Assembly: GCA_030528845.1 (NCBI GenBank)
Contig: JAUMYC010000056.1
Coordinates: 1-12,954, forward strand
Length of the DNA: 12,954 nt
Direction: 5' to 3'
From: Eubacteriales bacterium
GTDB lineage: Bacteria; Bacillota_A; Clostridia; Christensenellales; Aristaeellaceae
In this document: positions 1-7,699 of the stretch, one piece after another
Layout of the letters: every line of letters starts with the position of its first letter
Numbering within the stretch: the stretch's first letter is position 1
Position numbers and translations under genes: made by a program
The notes under the pieces: model-generated
The model's database searches: none
What the model was told of the DNA's origin: nothing
The model's input: the letters and a program-made list of their open reading frames with translations, nothing else

Positions 1-177
1 AAGGAGGAGATCTATTTCTTCTTCAAGGGGCGCGGCTTCGCGCGTATCGACGGGGAGGAGATCCCCGTCGAGCCGGGCGACGTGATCCGCATCCCGCCAA
101 ACGCCATGCACACTGTAATCAACCGCGAAAACGCCGAGCTGCTCTGGGCCGCGCTGTGGTGGCCCGTCATGGGCTGA
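1..177 (+). CDS. Cupin-domain protein, C-terminal fragment (5' end outside window)
   Basis: The frame is open from the first base and gives 58 residues before TGA at 175-177. It reads as the second half of a small cupin barrel. Glu3 followed by six residues and Gly10 fits the end of cupin motif 1. The run GDVIRIPPNAMHTVIN (residues 26-41) fits cupin motif 2, G-x5-P-x-G-x2-H-x3-N, with Asn34 in place of the usual glycine; His37 would be a metal ligand. The protein stops shortly after the barrel with a tryptophan-rich tail (residues 49-58). Cupin_2 proteins range from sugar isomerases and dioxygenases to sensor domains of regulators, and the missing N-terminus prevents a choice. The gene ends 15 bases before a two-way terminator shared with the convergent hydrolase gene. 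The fold is fairly certain; the function is unknown. Confidence 0.85.
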   Translation, partial: KEEIYFFFKGRGFARIDGEEIPVEPGDVIRIPPNAMHTVINRENAELLWAALWWPVMG

Positions 178-191
178 GCTCTCCCGCACGC

Positions 192-232
192 AAAAACGCC
201 CCCGCTCCGGCGCGCCGGAGCAGGGGTGTTTT
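192..232. terminator. Bidirectional intrinsic terminator between cupin and MBL-hydrolase genes
   Basis: A long inverted repeat: AAAACGCCCC pairs with GGGGTGTTTT (one G-U pair), and an inner GCTCCGG pairs with CCGGAGC around a CGCG loop. It gives a U-run on either strand (TTTT on +, TTTTT on -) and lies between two convergent stop codons, so it probably ends both transcripts. Confidence 0.85.
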
Positions 233-237
233 CCGGT

Positions 238-1881
238 TCAGCGCACGACCCTCGCGCTCGTCAGCTCGATCTGCGCGCCCTTGAGGATCAGGTACAGGCC
301 CCTGCGCGCCGCCGGGGTATATTGCATCCTTTGCACGACCCCGCCGTTCACATACACGGCCTCGCCCGCCTTTTCGTCCGCCGTTAATTCGACCGAAAAT
401 TCCTTTCCTTCCTCCAGCCGCAGATCCAGCGCCTGTTCCTCGCTGTACACCCACGGCGCGTCGTAATTCCAGAACAGCGCCGCCACGCCCGCCTTCTCCG
501 TCCTGCCGGAAAGCCGCAGCGTGAAGCCCGGCGCGTCTGCCATCATGCCCGGCTGCATCAGCTCCATCACGCTGTAATGCTCCCCGTCCGCGCACATGCG
601 CAGCCCATTTTCGCTCAGAGAAAGCGCGGCAGATTTATAGTTCGTCTTTCCGCCGGTGACGGCCGTCTTCAAAAGCTCATAGATCGTCGGCTTGGAAAAA
701 TCCTCGTCCCAGAGCACGTCGCCCGGCTTCAGCCCTTTGTATCGAGCGTAGGGGTCGCTCGGCACAATGAGCGCGGCAAGGTCGAGCACGGTCTCCTCGC
801 GCCCGCTCATGTACATCGCCCTGATATTGGGCGACTGCGAGAGATAGCGGTTGCATTCCAGCGCGCTCTGCGTGTAATACCAGAAATCCGGGCAGGGCCA
901 GAGCAGCGCCTCGGGATCCACGGCGCGGTAAAACTCGTCCGAGCCGCCGGAATAGCCGTGGTGCGCCACCTGCATGAGGTCGCACTTGAGCGTTTCCGGC
1001 GCATACTGCGCGCAGAGCAGATCCGCCGTCTCGCGCATGGCGTCTCCCGTCCACATCACGCGCCTGCCGCAGCTCTCCATGCGCATGACCGTGGAGGTGT
1101 CGTTGAAATTCGCCAGATATTCCGGCGCGCGGCCCTCGTGCGTGTAGAGGATATCAAACCGCGCCCCGGGGAAGAAGAACCGCTGCCCCGCGCGCGGCTT
1201 GATCTGCCGGATCTCCGGGTGCAGCGCCAGCGCCCGCTCAAAGCCCGTCAGATCGCTCGAACGCGCATAGCGCTCCCGCGCCGCCCAGTTATAGCAGACC
1301 GCCTCGATCTGCAGGCTGTCATAGAGGCGCTCGCACACGCGCACGAACAGGTTCATATGGTCGTCGTGCGCATGGGTGATAAACCACGCCGCGATGCACG
1401 GCGCGCCCCCGCGCTCGTTCTGCGCGCGCAGGATCTCCAGAAAATGCTCCGGCTCTTCGTATTCGGCCATGCCGCCGTCGATCACTGCGAAACGCCCGTC
1501 TGCAAGGCGGATCACATAGAGCATGCCGCAGTCCGCCGCATAGTACAAAAGCCGTCCCTGCGTGATCTGAGGCCGCACAGAGCCGTCCTGCGCCTGCCGG
1601 GGCGCAAGGTTGTCCGCGCCGCCCTCCGCGATGCGCAAAACGCCCGTGCGCGCATGCCATGCGATGTTCCAGCTGCGCCCTCCCGCGAGGCATGTGCTGA
1701 AAAACGAGCCGTTTTCCTCCCATTCGTCCCAGACGCTGCCCCCTCCGGAAAGCAGCGCCGCCTGCGCCGCGCGCGCGTCCTCCCGTGTGCAGCCCTCCGC
1801 GCGCAGAATGCCGTCTCCCCCGCGCAGAGGGAACAGCTCGCCCTTGCCCAGCAGGCGCCGCAGCGTTTGCATCTGTTCCAT
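238..1881 (-). CDS. Metallo-beta-lactamase-fold hydrolase (ComEC/Rec2-like catalytic domain) with C-terminal jelly-roll-like region
   Basis: 547 residues, no signal peptide or membrane segment, so probably cytoplasmic. The start ATG is preceded by GGGGGAGG about 4 bases upstream. The MBL domain spans about residues 110-375. THAHDDH (169-175) is the metal-binding HxHxDH motif, WTGD (277-280) supplies the bridging Asp280, and QVAHHG (304-309) resembles the HHG motif of the ComEC-type branch. Asp135-Gly136-Gly137 forms the usual DGG loop. Residues 1-100 are a separate small N-terminal region containing many aromatic residues. Residues from about 393 (starting near EDFSKP) to the end are beta-rich and look like a concanavalin/LamG-type sandwich. 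The substrate cannot be deduced: relatives hydrolyse phosphodiesters or other small molecules. It lies downstream of the exporter operon but is separated from it by a hairpin, and has its own weak promoter candidate. MBL assignment is firm; the C-terminal fold is inference. Confidence 0.88.
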   Translation of the reverse strand: MEQMQTLRRLLGKGELFPLRGGDGILRAEGCTREDARAAQAALLSGGGSVWDEWEENGSFFSTCLAGGRSWNIAWHARTGVLRIAEGGADNLAPRQAQDGSVRPQITQGRLLYYAADCGMLYVIRLADGRFAVIDGGMAEYEEPEHFLEILRAQNERGGAPCIAAWFITHAHDDHMNLFVRVCERLYDSLQIEAVCYNWAARERYARSSDLTGFERALALHPEIRQIKPRAGQRFFFPGARFDILYTHEGRAPEYLANFNDTSTVMRMESCGRRVMWTGDAMRETADLLCAQYAPETLKCDLMQVAHHGYSGGSDEFYRAVDPEALLWPCPDFWYYTQSALECNRYLSQSPNIRAMYMSGREETVLDLAALIVPSDPYARYKGLKPGDVLWDEDFSKPTIYELLKTAVTGGKTNYKSAALSLSENGLRMCADGEHYSVMELMQPGMMADAPGFTLRLSGRTEKAGVAALFWNYDAPWVYSEEQALDLRLEEGKEFSVELTADEKAGEAVYVNGGVVQRMQYTPAARRGLYLILKGAQIELTSARVVR

Positions 1882-1917
1882 ATTCCTCCCCCTTTCGCAG
1901 ATCCTCCGTTTGTTCCT

Positions 1918-1946
1918 ATCCTATCACGCGCAGGCCCGCAATGCAA
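1918..1946 (-). promoter_or_regulatory. Candidate promoter for the MBL-fold hydrolase gene
   Basis: On the minus strand, TTGCAT (1946-1941; 3 of 6 matches to -35) and TAGGAT (1923-1918; 4 of 6 matches to -10) are separated by exactly 17 bases. It sits just after the hairpin that ends the exporter operon and about 37 bases before the start codon. The match is weak. Confidence 0.35.
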
Positions 1947-1947
1947 G

Positions 1948-1981
1948 AACGGGCGCGGCAGTTTCCTCTGCCGCGCCCGTT
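1948..1981 (-). terminator. Terminator hairpin after the exporter operon
   Basis: A perfect 14-bp inverted repeat, AACGGGCGCGGCAG paired with its complement around a 6-base loop (1962-1967), starts 26 bases past the adaptor stop codon. The U-run on the minus strand is poor (GTTCTTGC), so termination may be partial. Its position between two minus-strand genes supports an operon boundary. Confidence 0.7.
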
Positions 1982-2006
1982 TCCGCGTTCCTTGTGGTAT
2001 TCTCGT

Positions 2007-3074
2007 TTATTTGGGGAGATACACCTTCGCGCTCTGGCCGAGCATGAGCTCGCCCGCGTCGCTCAAAGAGAGGTGCACCGTGTAATACGCCGCGTTCGCC
2101 GATTTGCTGCCCATGGCGGAGATCTCCGTCACCACGCCGGTGAAGATCGCCTCTTCGTCGGTGTCCAGCGTGACGGGCAGCTTGTCGCCGAGCTTGATGT
2201 TGTCCAGATAGACCTCGTCCACCTGCACGACCACTTCCTTCTGCTCCTCCGGATAGATCCGCGCCAGCAGCTGGCCCTTCCAGACCTGCTGGCCCGCGCT
2301 CACGGGCACTGCGGCAACGACGCCGGCAATAGACGCACGCACGACCGGGCTCGCGCCGCGGTCCGCATCCGGGCCCATCAGCGTCAGCAGCAGATCGCCC
2401 GCCTGCACGGCCTCTCCGCTCTCCACGGCGACCTGCGCGACCACGCCGCTGCCGGAGACAGAGAGCGGATCCCTGCGCACGACGGAGCCCCTGCCCACGC
2501 TGTCCTTGGAGGAATAGTCCTTCGAGCGATACAGCGTCAGCGATTCGCCGGTCTCAAATTCGCCGCTGAGGATATCCACCGCGTAATTCGTGCCGCTCAC
2601 GGAGATCACGCGCCCCACGCCCTTTTCCTTGCCGGAACGGCTGGACTTGAAATAGAGCAGCTCGCCCACATGCACGGTGCGGTTGTCCTCGTCGTCATAG
2701 GCCTGCTGCGTGCTGGCCATGATCCTCTGCGCCTGCACGGGCTCGATGGACGCCAGCGCGCCGTACCGCGCCATGACCTCCTCCGCACGCTCGCCCTCCT
2801 GCGCGAAGACCCACGTCAAAATGCCGTCCTCCGGGGCGTAGACCTTCGTCGTCAGCATGGAAAAGAGCGCCTCGCCCGCCGCAGCCTCGTCGCCCACGGC
2901 CACGTCGAACGATTCCAGCACGCCCGAACACGGCGCGGTCAGGTCGATAAATTCCACCGCGCCGATCTGGCCGTTCGCCACGGCGTATTTGGCCAGCTCC
3001 TCCTCCGTCACGGCCAGCGCGCCCGCAGAGCAGAGCAGCGCGGCGCACAAAAACAGGGAAAACAGTTTTTTCAT
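2007..3074 (-). CDS. HlyD/RND-type periplasmic (extracytoplasmic) adaptor subunit of an ABC exporter
   Basis: 355 residues from the ATG at 3074, chosen because it begins a clear signal sequence (MKKLF, then a hydrophobic core to about residue 21, likely cleavage after ALA) and has AAGGAA upstream; an upstream in-frame start at 3215 would lie inside the permease gene. Cys15 does not sit in a good lipobox. Four stretches resemble biotinyl/lipoyl half motifs (G-[VI]-[LV] ... G ... V/A ... G ... L): about residues 48-73, 79-110, 207-232 and 247-272. Residues 280-355 look like the beta-barrel and membrane-proximal part, including a VDEVYLDNIKLGD segment typical of HlyD-like adaptors. No long coiled-coil hairpin is visible, as expected where there is no TolC partner. 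It is the last gene of the ATPase-permease-adaptor operon, 41 bases after the permease stop. Its role is presumably to help the MacB-like permease move a substrate outward or deliver it at the surface; the substrate is unknown. Confidence 0.85.
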   Translation of the reverse strand: MKKLFSLFLCAALLCSAGALAVTEEELAKYAVANGQIGAVEFIDLTAPCSGVLESFDVAVGDEAAAGEALFSMLTTKVYAPEDGILTWVFAQEGERAEEVMARYGALASIEPVQAQRIMASTQQAYDDEDNRTVHVGELLYFKSSRSGKEKGVGRVISVSGTNYAVDILSGEFETGESLTLYRSKDYSSKDSVGRGSVVRRDPLSVSGSGVVAQVAVESGEAVQAGDLLLTLMGPDADRGASPVVRASIAGVVAAVPVSAGQQVWKGQLLARIYPEEQKEVVVQVDEVYLDNIKLGDKLPVTLDTDEEAIFTGVVTEISAMGSKSANAAYYTVHLSLSDAGELMLGQSAKVYLPK

Positions 3075-3115
3075 CCGATATCGTTCCTTCCCGTTCTGTT
3101 TTTTCCAAAGGTTCC

Positions 3116-5458
3116 TTATTCCACGCTCTTGAGCGCTTCCACCATGTCGATCGTGGGCACCTTGCGCGTCAGCAGCCATTCGATGAAGCGGCTGAACAGG
3201 AAGGTGATCGCGCACGCGCCGAGGATGGACTTGAGCGTGATCGCCGAGGTGAAGATCATCGAATCATGGTTGACCATGCCCAAAATGATATCCACCAGCA
3301 AAATGCCCGGATAAATGCCCAGCAGCACGGCGATGACGGCCGTCAGATCGTTCTCGCGCATCATCAGGCTGCGGATCTCCTTCTGGTGATAGCCCAGCAC
3401 CTTGAGCGTGGCATAATCGCGCACGCGCTCGGTGAAGTTCATCAGCCCCATGTTATAGCAGATCACAAACGCCAGCCCCAGCGCCACGCCCGTCATGACG
3501 GAGAAGATCGTGGTGGTGGATTCCATAAAGCGGTTCGTGCCCTCGTTCTGCTCCACGGGATACGTCAGCTCGGAAAACTCGTCCATCTCCTGCAAAAGAT
3601 GCATCGTGCGCGCGCCCGGCTCCTTGATCAGCAGCGCCGTGGCCGCAAAAGGCCCCTTGCGGCAGTTCTCCCATGCCGTCTTGGACATGTACAGGCTCTG
3701 GCCGATGTTGATCTCCACCACCTGCTCGACCCGCACGCGCATGGCCTCGTCGTCGCCGGTGAGCATCATCTCGATCGTGTCACCCGCCTGCACCTGCATC
3801 AGCTCCGCCAGCTTCGTGCTCAGCACGACGCCGCTCTCCGGCAGCGGCAGCACCGTGTGCCCCTCGCCGAGACGGATGAGCTGCTGCTCCTCCGGCAGCA
3901 CCGTCAGCATCGAAGCGCGGATCGCGCCGTCGCTGCGCAGGCTCACGCTGCGTTCCATCACCCCGTCGATGCGCTCCGCCGGAAGGCGCTCGCGGTAGCT
4001 CTCCAACGTACCCGCCTGATACGGATCCAGATCCGCGCGCACGTCGTAATCCAGCACGCCCATGTAATAATCCCGGATAAACGCGGGGATGGATTCCTGC
4101 AGGCCGAACGAGCAGATGATGAGCATATTGCAGCAGAGCATGCCCGCCATGGCCATCAGCGTGCGCCCCTTGTTGCGCATGAGGTTGCGCACGACCATCT
4201 TGGAATTAAAGCCCAGCCTGCCCCAGAGGCGCGTGAACCGCTCCAGAAAGATGCGGCTGCCGGACTTGGGCGGCCTCGGGCGCAGAAGCTCCGCCGTGGA
4301 TTCCCGCGCCGCGACGTTGTAGGCATGCATGCAGATGAACAGGCTCAGCGCGATCGTGAGCAGCGTCATGGCCCAGCTCAGCAGCGAGATGGGCGGGAAG
4401 ATCGTCTCCGGCACGCGGATATTCACGCAGACCATGTCCCAGAGCAGCCCGGGCAGGATCGCAATGCCCAAAAACAGCCCGGCAAACGAGCCGATGGCCG
4501 AGGGGATGAGCGCGTAGGAGAGGTAATGCCTGCGGATCTGCCGGTCGGTATAGCCCAGCGATTTGAGCGTGCCGATCTGTATGCGCTCCTTTTCGATCAT
4601 GCGGCGCAGCGTCGAGACCACGATCATCGCCGCAACGGAATAGGCCAGCACGGGGAAGACATAGCTGAGCGAACGGAACAGCACCACAAAGCTGCGCGCC
4701 GAGGAGACCGAGCCGCTCGTCTTCTGCGTGATGACCGCCGTGCCCACGAGCATGCTTTCGATCTCGCGCTGCGCCGCGGCGGGGTCTGCGCCCTCCGCCA
4801 GCCGCACGACCAGCTCGTTCTGCGGCAGGTCGCTCACCGCCGCCCGGTTCAGCAGCACAAAGCCGTAGTGCTCCGGGTCCGGCGAGACGCCTTTGGAGGT
4901 CACGACGTATTCCGGCGAAAGCACGATGCCCTTGACGATGAAGGTCTGCTCGCGCCCCATGATGTCCAGCACCAGCTCATCGCCCAAGGCGATGCCCTGC
5001 GCCTGCGCAAACTGCTCTTCCACCAGCACGCCGCGCAGGTCGCCCTCGTTCAGGGCGCTGCCCTCGCGGATATAGGGCGTGTTGATGCTCATCTCGCCGT
5101 CAAAGGCGTTCACCGCCACGCTCACACCATCGCCCAGCCGCGGGCAGTTCGCCTCCACCACGGCCTTGGGCAGCACTTCCTCCACCCCGGGCAGCTGCTC
5201 CACCTGCGCGATATCGCGGTCGGTAAAGCCGCTCCCCTTGATCCAGAGGTCGGCGAGGTTCGTCTGCGAAAAGTACGTCTCAAACGAAACGTCCATCACG
5301 CGCCAGTTGGCGTCCAGCCCGCCGAAGACCCACGTCGCCAGCGCGCACAGCAGCAAGAGCGCCGCAAACTGCATGCCGCTTTGGCGGATGTCCCGCAAAA
5401 GCTTCGTGCGCAGCGCCCGCGTGCCGCGGCGGGCATGCGTCCGCTTCTTCGTTACCAT
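3116..5458 (-). CDS. ABC transporter permease with two FtsX domains (MacB/LolCE-like)
   Basis: 780 residues. The first membrane helix is at about 30-47, after a basic N-terminus. A large extracytoplasmic domain (about 50-255) follows, then a first FtsX helix bundle: about 262-283, 313-340 and 358-380. A linker with basic MRNKGRT (427-433) leads to a helix at about 433-453, a second external domain (about 455-645), then helices at about 648-672, 703-728 and 740-763. Both FtsX units carry the cytoplasmic signature near TLKSLGYTDRQIR (297-309) and TLKVLGYHQKEIR (684-696), the coupling region facing the ATPase. This duplicated layout, with about eight helices and two large external loops, is the common Gram-positive form, unlike four-helix MacB. 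The start has GGAGG 7 bases upstream and overlaps the ATPase stop by 7 bases, indicating translational coupling. Likely an exporter or mechanotransmission-type pump; substrate unknown. Confidence 0.93.
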   Translation of the reverse strand: MVTKKRTHARRGTRALRTKLLRDIRQSGMQFAALLLLCALATWVFGGLDANWRVMDVSFETYFSQTNLADLWIKGSGFTDRDIAQVEQLPGVEEVLPKAVVEANCPRLGDGVSVAVNAFDGEMSINTPYIREGSALNEGDLRGVLVEEQFAQAQGIALGDELVLDIMGREQTFIVKGIVLSPEYVVTSKGVSPDPEHYGFVLLNRAAVSDLPQNELVVRLAEGADPAAAQREIESMLVGTAVITQKTSGSVSSARSFVVLFRSLSYVFPVLAYSVAAMIVVSTLRRMIEKERIQIGTLKSLGYTDRQIRRHYLSYALIPSAIGSFAGLFLGIAILPGLLWDMVCVNIRVPETIFPPISLLSWAMTLLTIALSLFICMHAYNVAARESTAELLRPRPPKSGSRIFLERFTRLWGRLGFNSKMVVRNLMRNKGRTLMAMAGMLCCNMLIICSFGLQESIPAFIRDYYMGVLDYDVRADLDPYQAGTLESYRERLPAERIDGVMERSVSLRSDGAIRASMLTVLPEEQQLIRLGEGHTVLPLPESGVVLSTKLAELMQVQAGDTIEMMLTGDDEAMRVRVEQVVEINIGQSLYMSKTAWENCRKGPFAATALLIKEPGARTMHLLQEMDEFSELTYPVEQNEGTNRFMESTTTIFSVMTGVALGLAFVICYNMGLMNFTERVRDYATLKVLGYHQKEIRSLMMRENDLTAVIAVLLGIYPGILLVDIILGMVNHDSMIFTSAITLKSILGACAITFLFSRFIEWLLTRKVPTIDMVEALKSVE

Positions 5459-6153
5459 GCGATATCCTCCACTCTGGCCGGCGTCTCGTTCAGGGTCACT
5501 TCCTGCACGCCGCCGTTGCGCATGCGGATGATCCTGTTGCCCAGCTGCGCGATGGTCGCGTTATGCGTGATGACGACGACCGTCGCCTCGTAATCTCTGC
5601 ACAGGCGCGTGAGCAGCTCCAGCACCTGCGCGCCGGTCTTGCTGTCGAGCGCGCCGGTCGGCTCGTCGCACAGCAGCAGCGAGGGGTTTTTGCACAGCGC
5701 GCGCGCAATGGACACGCGCTGCTGCTCGCCGCCGGAGAGCTGCGCCGGGAAATTGCCCATCCTGTCCGCCAGGCCCACCTGCTCGAGCACCTCGCGCGGC
5801 GCGAGCGCCTTCGGGCAGATCTGCTGCGCCAGCTCCACGTTCTCCAGCGCGGTCAGGTTCGGCATGAGGTTATAAAACTGAAACACGAAGCCGACGTCCA
5901 GGCGGCGGTAGTCGGTCAGCTCGTGGCCGTTCATGGCCGTCACTTCCTTCTCGCCCACGCTGATGCGCCCGCTCGTCGCCTTGTCCATGCCGCCCAGCAG
6001 GTTCAAAACCGTCGTCTTGCCCGCGCCGCTCGGCCCGAGCACCACGCAGAATTCGCCCTTTTCGATCGTAAAGGAGACATTGTCCGCCGCATGCACCACC
6101 GTCTCTCCGGTGATATAATCCTTGCACACATTTTCAAACCTGATATAGCTCAT
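5452..6153 (-). CDS. ABC transporter ATP-binding protein (MacB/LolD family)
   Basis: 233 residues, the nucleotide-binding subunit powering the FtsX-type permease encoded next. All motifs are present: Walker A GPSGAGKT (40-47), Q-loop Gln92, ABC signature LSGGEQQR (139-146), Walker B LLLCDEP (159-165), D-loop ALD (168-170) and switch His197 (ITHN). Length and the LSGGEQQR signature fit the LolD/MacB/FtsE group. The start has GGAGG about 5 bases upstream. It is the first gene of the operon; its last codons overlap the permease start (GGAGGATATCGCATGG, where the permease RBS sits within the ATPase coding sequence). No two-component system or BceR-like regulator is adjacent, so antibiotic-sensing BceAB function is not supported. 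ATPase function is certain; the transported substrate is not. Confidence 0.96.
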   Translation of the reverse strand: MSYIRFENVCKDYITGETVVHAADNVSFTIEKGEFCVVLGPSGAGKTTVLNLLGGMDKATSGRISVGEKEVTAMNGHELTDYRRLDVGFVFQFYNLMPNLTALENVELAQQICPKALAPREVLEQVGLADRMGNFPAQLSGGEQQRVSIARALCKNPSLLLCDEPTGALDSKTGAQVLELLTRLCRDYEATVVVITHNATIAQLGNRIIRMRNGGVQEVTLNETPARVEDIAW

Positions 6154-6356
6154 CTCTGCCTCCGCGCGCGATAGTTTTCCATCTTTATTTCAGCATACTC
6201 CTGCCCTTTGGCATGCCTATGGTATGAAACGGTTTTTTCTGTAAATTCCGCCGTTTTTCGGGCCGACTCCGCGCTTGTCCGCGCCTGATGTCTGTAGTAC
6301 AATGGATACACCGTCTCCCTTCCCCTTTTATCCCGCAACGAACAGGAGGCAACGCC
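6154..6356. promoter_or_regulatory. Divergent intergenic region between exporter operon and fucosidase operon
   Basis: 203 bases separating the start of the exporter ATPase (-) from the fucosidase (+). The plus-strand promoter is clear (6275-6303). On the minus strand the only candidate I see is TTTACA near 6240-6245 with CATAGG 18 bases on (3 of 6), which is weak. No convincing operator palindrome or riboswitch is visible. Confidence 0.5.
6275..6303 (+). promoter_or_regulatory. Sigma-70/SigA-type promoter of the fucosidase operon
   Basis: TTGTCC (6275-6280, 4 of 6 to TTGACA), exactly 17 bases, then TACAAT (6298-6303, 5 of 6 to TATAAT). Predicted start near 6310, giving an untranslated leader of about 47 bases ending in AGGAGG and the ATG at 6357. 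It also argues against the in-frame ATG at 6288, which lies inside the promoter. Confidence 0.7.
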
Positions 6357-7376
6357 ATGAAAAACGCGCAATGGTTCAAGGGAAAAAACGGCATGATGGT
6401 GCACTGGGGCCTGTATTCTCTGCTCGGCGGCGAATATCGGGGCCAACGCAGCAAATCCTACGCCGAATGGATCCAGTCCTGCTTCGCCATCCCCAACGCG
6501 GAATACGGAAAGCTCGCCCGCGTGTTCAACCCGGTCTATTTCGACGCAGAGGAATGGATCCGCCTTGCCAGGGAATGCGGCATGGAATATTTCGTCGTCA
6601 CCGCCAAGCACCACGACGGCTTCGCGCTCTTCCGCTCCCGGGCAGACCGCTACAACGTCGCCGACGCCACGCCCTATGCGCGCGACGTGCTCGTCGAAAT
6701 GGCCGAGGCCTGCTATAAATACGGGCTCAAGTTCGGCCTGTACTATTCGCAGGATCTCGACTGGCACGAGCAGCACGGCGGCGGCTATCTCTCCAACCAC
6801 ATCGAATGCGCCGGCACGGCGTGGTCCAACAATTGGGATTTCCCGGACGAGGAAAACAAGGACTACGACATCTGCTTCCGCAATAAGATCCTGCCGCAGG
6901 TGGAAGAGCTCATGCAGAACTACGGCGAGCTCTGCCTCGTCTGGTTCGACGTGCCCATGACCCTCACGCAGGAGCACTCCCGCATCCTCTATGAGACCGT
7001 GCGGCGCTGTCAGCCGAATGCGCTGGTCAACTCGCGCATCGGCAACGGGGTCTACGACTACGTCTCCCTCGGCGATAACGAGATCCCCTCCCGCGCGCCC
7101 ACCGGCACAGAAGAGGGCGCGGCCAATTCCATCGACGGCTTCAAGCGCTCGCCTCTGGGCCTCTATGAGACCGCCGGCACCCTCAACGACAGCTGGGGCT
7201 ACTGCGCGTGGGACCGCAATTGGAAAACGCCGCAGCAGCTGCTGGAGAACAAGCGCCGGCTCAATTCCTTCGGCGTGAACTATCTGCTCAACGTCGGGCC
7301 GGACGCCCTCGGCCGCTTCCCTGCCGACGCGCAGGCCATCCTGCACGCCTATGCCGATCTTCTGGCCAAGGAGTGA
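6357..7376 (+). CDS. GH29 alpha-L-fucosidase, short catalytic-domain-only form
   Basis: 339 residues, beginning 8 bases after AGGAGG. It should hydrolyse terminal alpha-L-fucose with retention of configuration. GH29 marks run in order through a (beta/alpha)8 barrel: HWG (16-18), AEWIQ (36-40), HHDGF (85-89), LYYSQDLDWH (128-137), VWFD (195-198, whose Asp198 aligns with the family nucleophile), NSRIGN (225-230), ETAGTLNDSWGY (271-282) and LLNVGP (310-315). The general acid is not conserved across GH29 and I cannot assign it. Most family members have 430 or more residues with a C-terminal beta-sandwich; this one ends soon after LNVGP, so that domain is absent. No signal peptide is present, so it acts inside the cell on imported fucosylated oligosaccharides or glycosides. 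First gene of the plus-strand operon. No fucose catabolic genes or sugar transporter lie nearby, so the natural substrate is open. Confidence 0.92.
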   Translation: MKNAQWFKGKNGMMVHWGLYSLLGGEYRGQRSKSYAEWIQSCFAIPNAEYGKLARVFNPVYFDAEEWIRLARECGMEYFVVTAKHHDGFALFRSRADRYNVADATPYARDVLVEMAEACYKYGLKFGLYYSQDLDWHEQHGGGYLSNHIECAGTAWSNNWDFPDEENKDYDICFRNKILPQVEELMQNYGELCLVWFDVPMTLTQEHSRILYETVRRCQPNALVNSRIGNGVYDYVSLGDNEIPSRAPTGTEEGAANSIDGFKRSPLGLYETAGTLNDSWGYCAWDRNWKTPQQLLENKRRLNSFGVNYLLNVGPDALGRFPADAQAILHAYADLLAKE

Positions 7377-7435
7377 CCGCCGGTCTGTTCTCTCCATTTC
7401 AGGATCCGCCGCCGCGCCAAAGGAGTGCACATCGC

Positions 7436-7699
7436 ATGAAAATCCTTCTCACCGTCCTCGAAAGCCGCTGCCGCAGCGGATATCATAAAGCGGGCGATAC
7501 CTTCCTCGTCGAGGATCTCTGCCCGCCCCTCTGCCAAGAGCTCTGGCACGCGGCCTATCCCTATGTCTTCGCGCTGCAAAACGGAGCTGTGCTCGATTCG
7601 GGCGAGACAAAGGCCCGCTCCTGCACCGTAAAATGCCCGGACGGCGCGCGTGTCGTTCTGCGCGTCGAGGTCGTCTGCGAACGGAGCGAAGGCGTGTAA
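7436..7699 (+). CDS. TIGR04076-type small conserved protein
   Basis: 87 residues, with AAAGGAG 10 bases upstream. It matches my memory of the TIGR04076 family: an opening beta-strand (KILLTVLES), then HKAGDTF (17-23), LCPPLCQELW (28-37), a YPYVFAL segment (41-47), and a late CPDG (67-70) followed by a strand (ARVVLRVEVV, 71-80). The family is widespread in anaerobes and has no established biochemical role that I know of. Three spaced cysteines (29, 33, 67) could bind a metal, but this is only suggestive. It lies 59 bases after the fucosidase and reads the same way, so cotranscription is likely. The family call is from motif recognition only. Confidence 0.8.
   Translation: MKILLTVLESRCRSGYHKAGDTFLVEDLCPPLCQELWHAAYPYVFALQNGAVLDSGETKARSCTVKCPDGARVVLRVEVVCERSEGV

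Noticed and set aside
3075..3215. Longer N-terminus for the adaptor, starting at 3215
   Set aside because: The extra 47 residues lie over the permease 3' end and would bury the signal peptide; the ATG at 3074 has AAGGAA upstream.
577..3314. Long plus-strand open frames opposite the MBL hydrolase and adaptor genes
   Set aside because: The minus-strand products have complete catalytic motifs or a signal peptide; the plus-strand products have shadow composition and no start signals.
3266..5593. A 775-codon open frame on the plus strand opposite the permease and ATPase genes
   Set aside because: Its product is rich in His, Arg, Gln and Ala with no domain, and it lacks a ribosome binding site. 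It is a mirror of the real FtsX permease and ABC ATPase on the minus strand, a usual effect of high GC at third codon positions.
5452..6153. BceA-type bacitracin-resistance ATPase
   Set aside because: Motifs fit the broader MacB/LolD group, an adaptor gene follows, and no BceRS-like two-component system is present.
6288..6356. Longer N-terminus for the fucosidase, starting at 6288
   Set aside because: That ATG lies upstream of the -10 box; the ATG at 6357 has AGGAGG at proper spacing and begins the conserved GH29 sequence.
6150..7430. A 426-codon minus-strand frame opposite the fucosidase
   Set aside because: The GH29 motifs are unmistakable on the plus strand, which also has the promoter and AGGAGG; the antisense product is a composition artefact.
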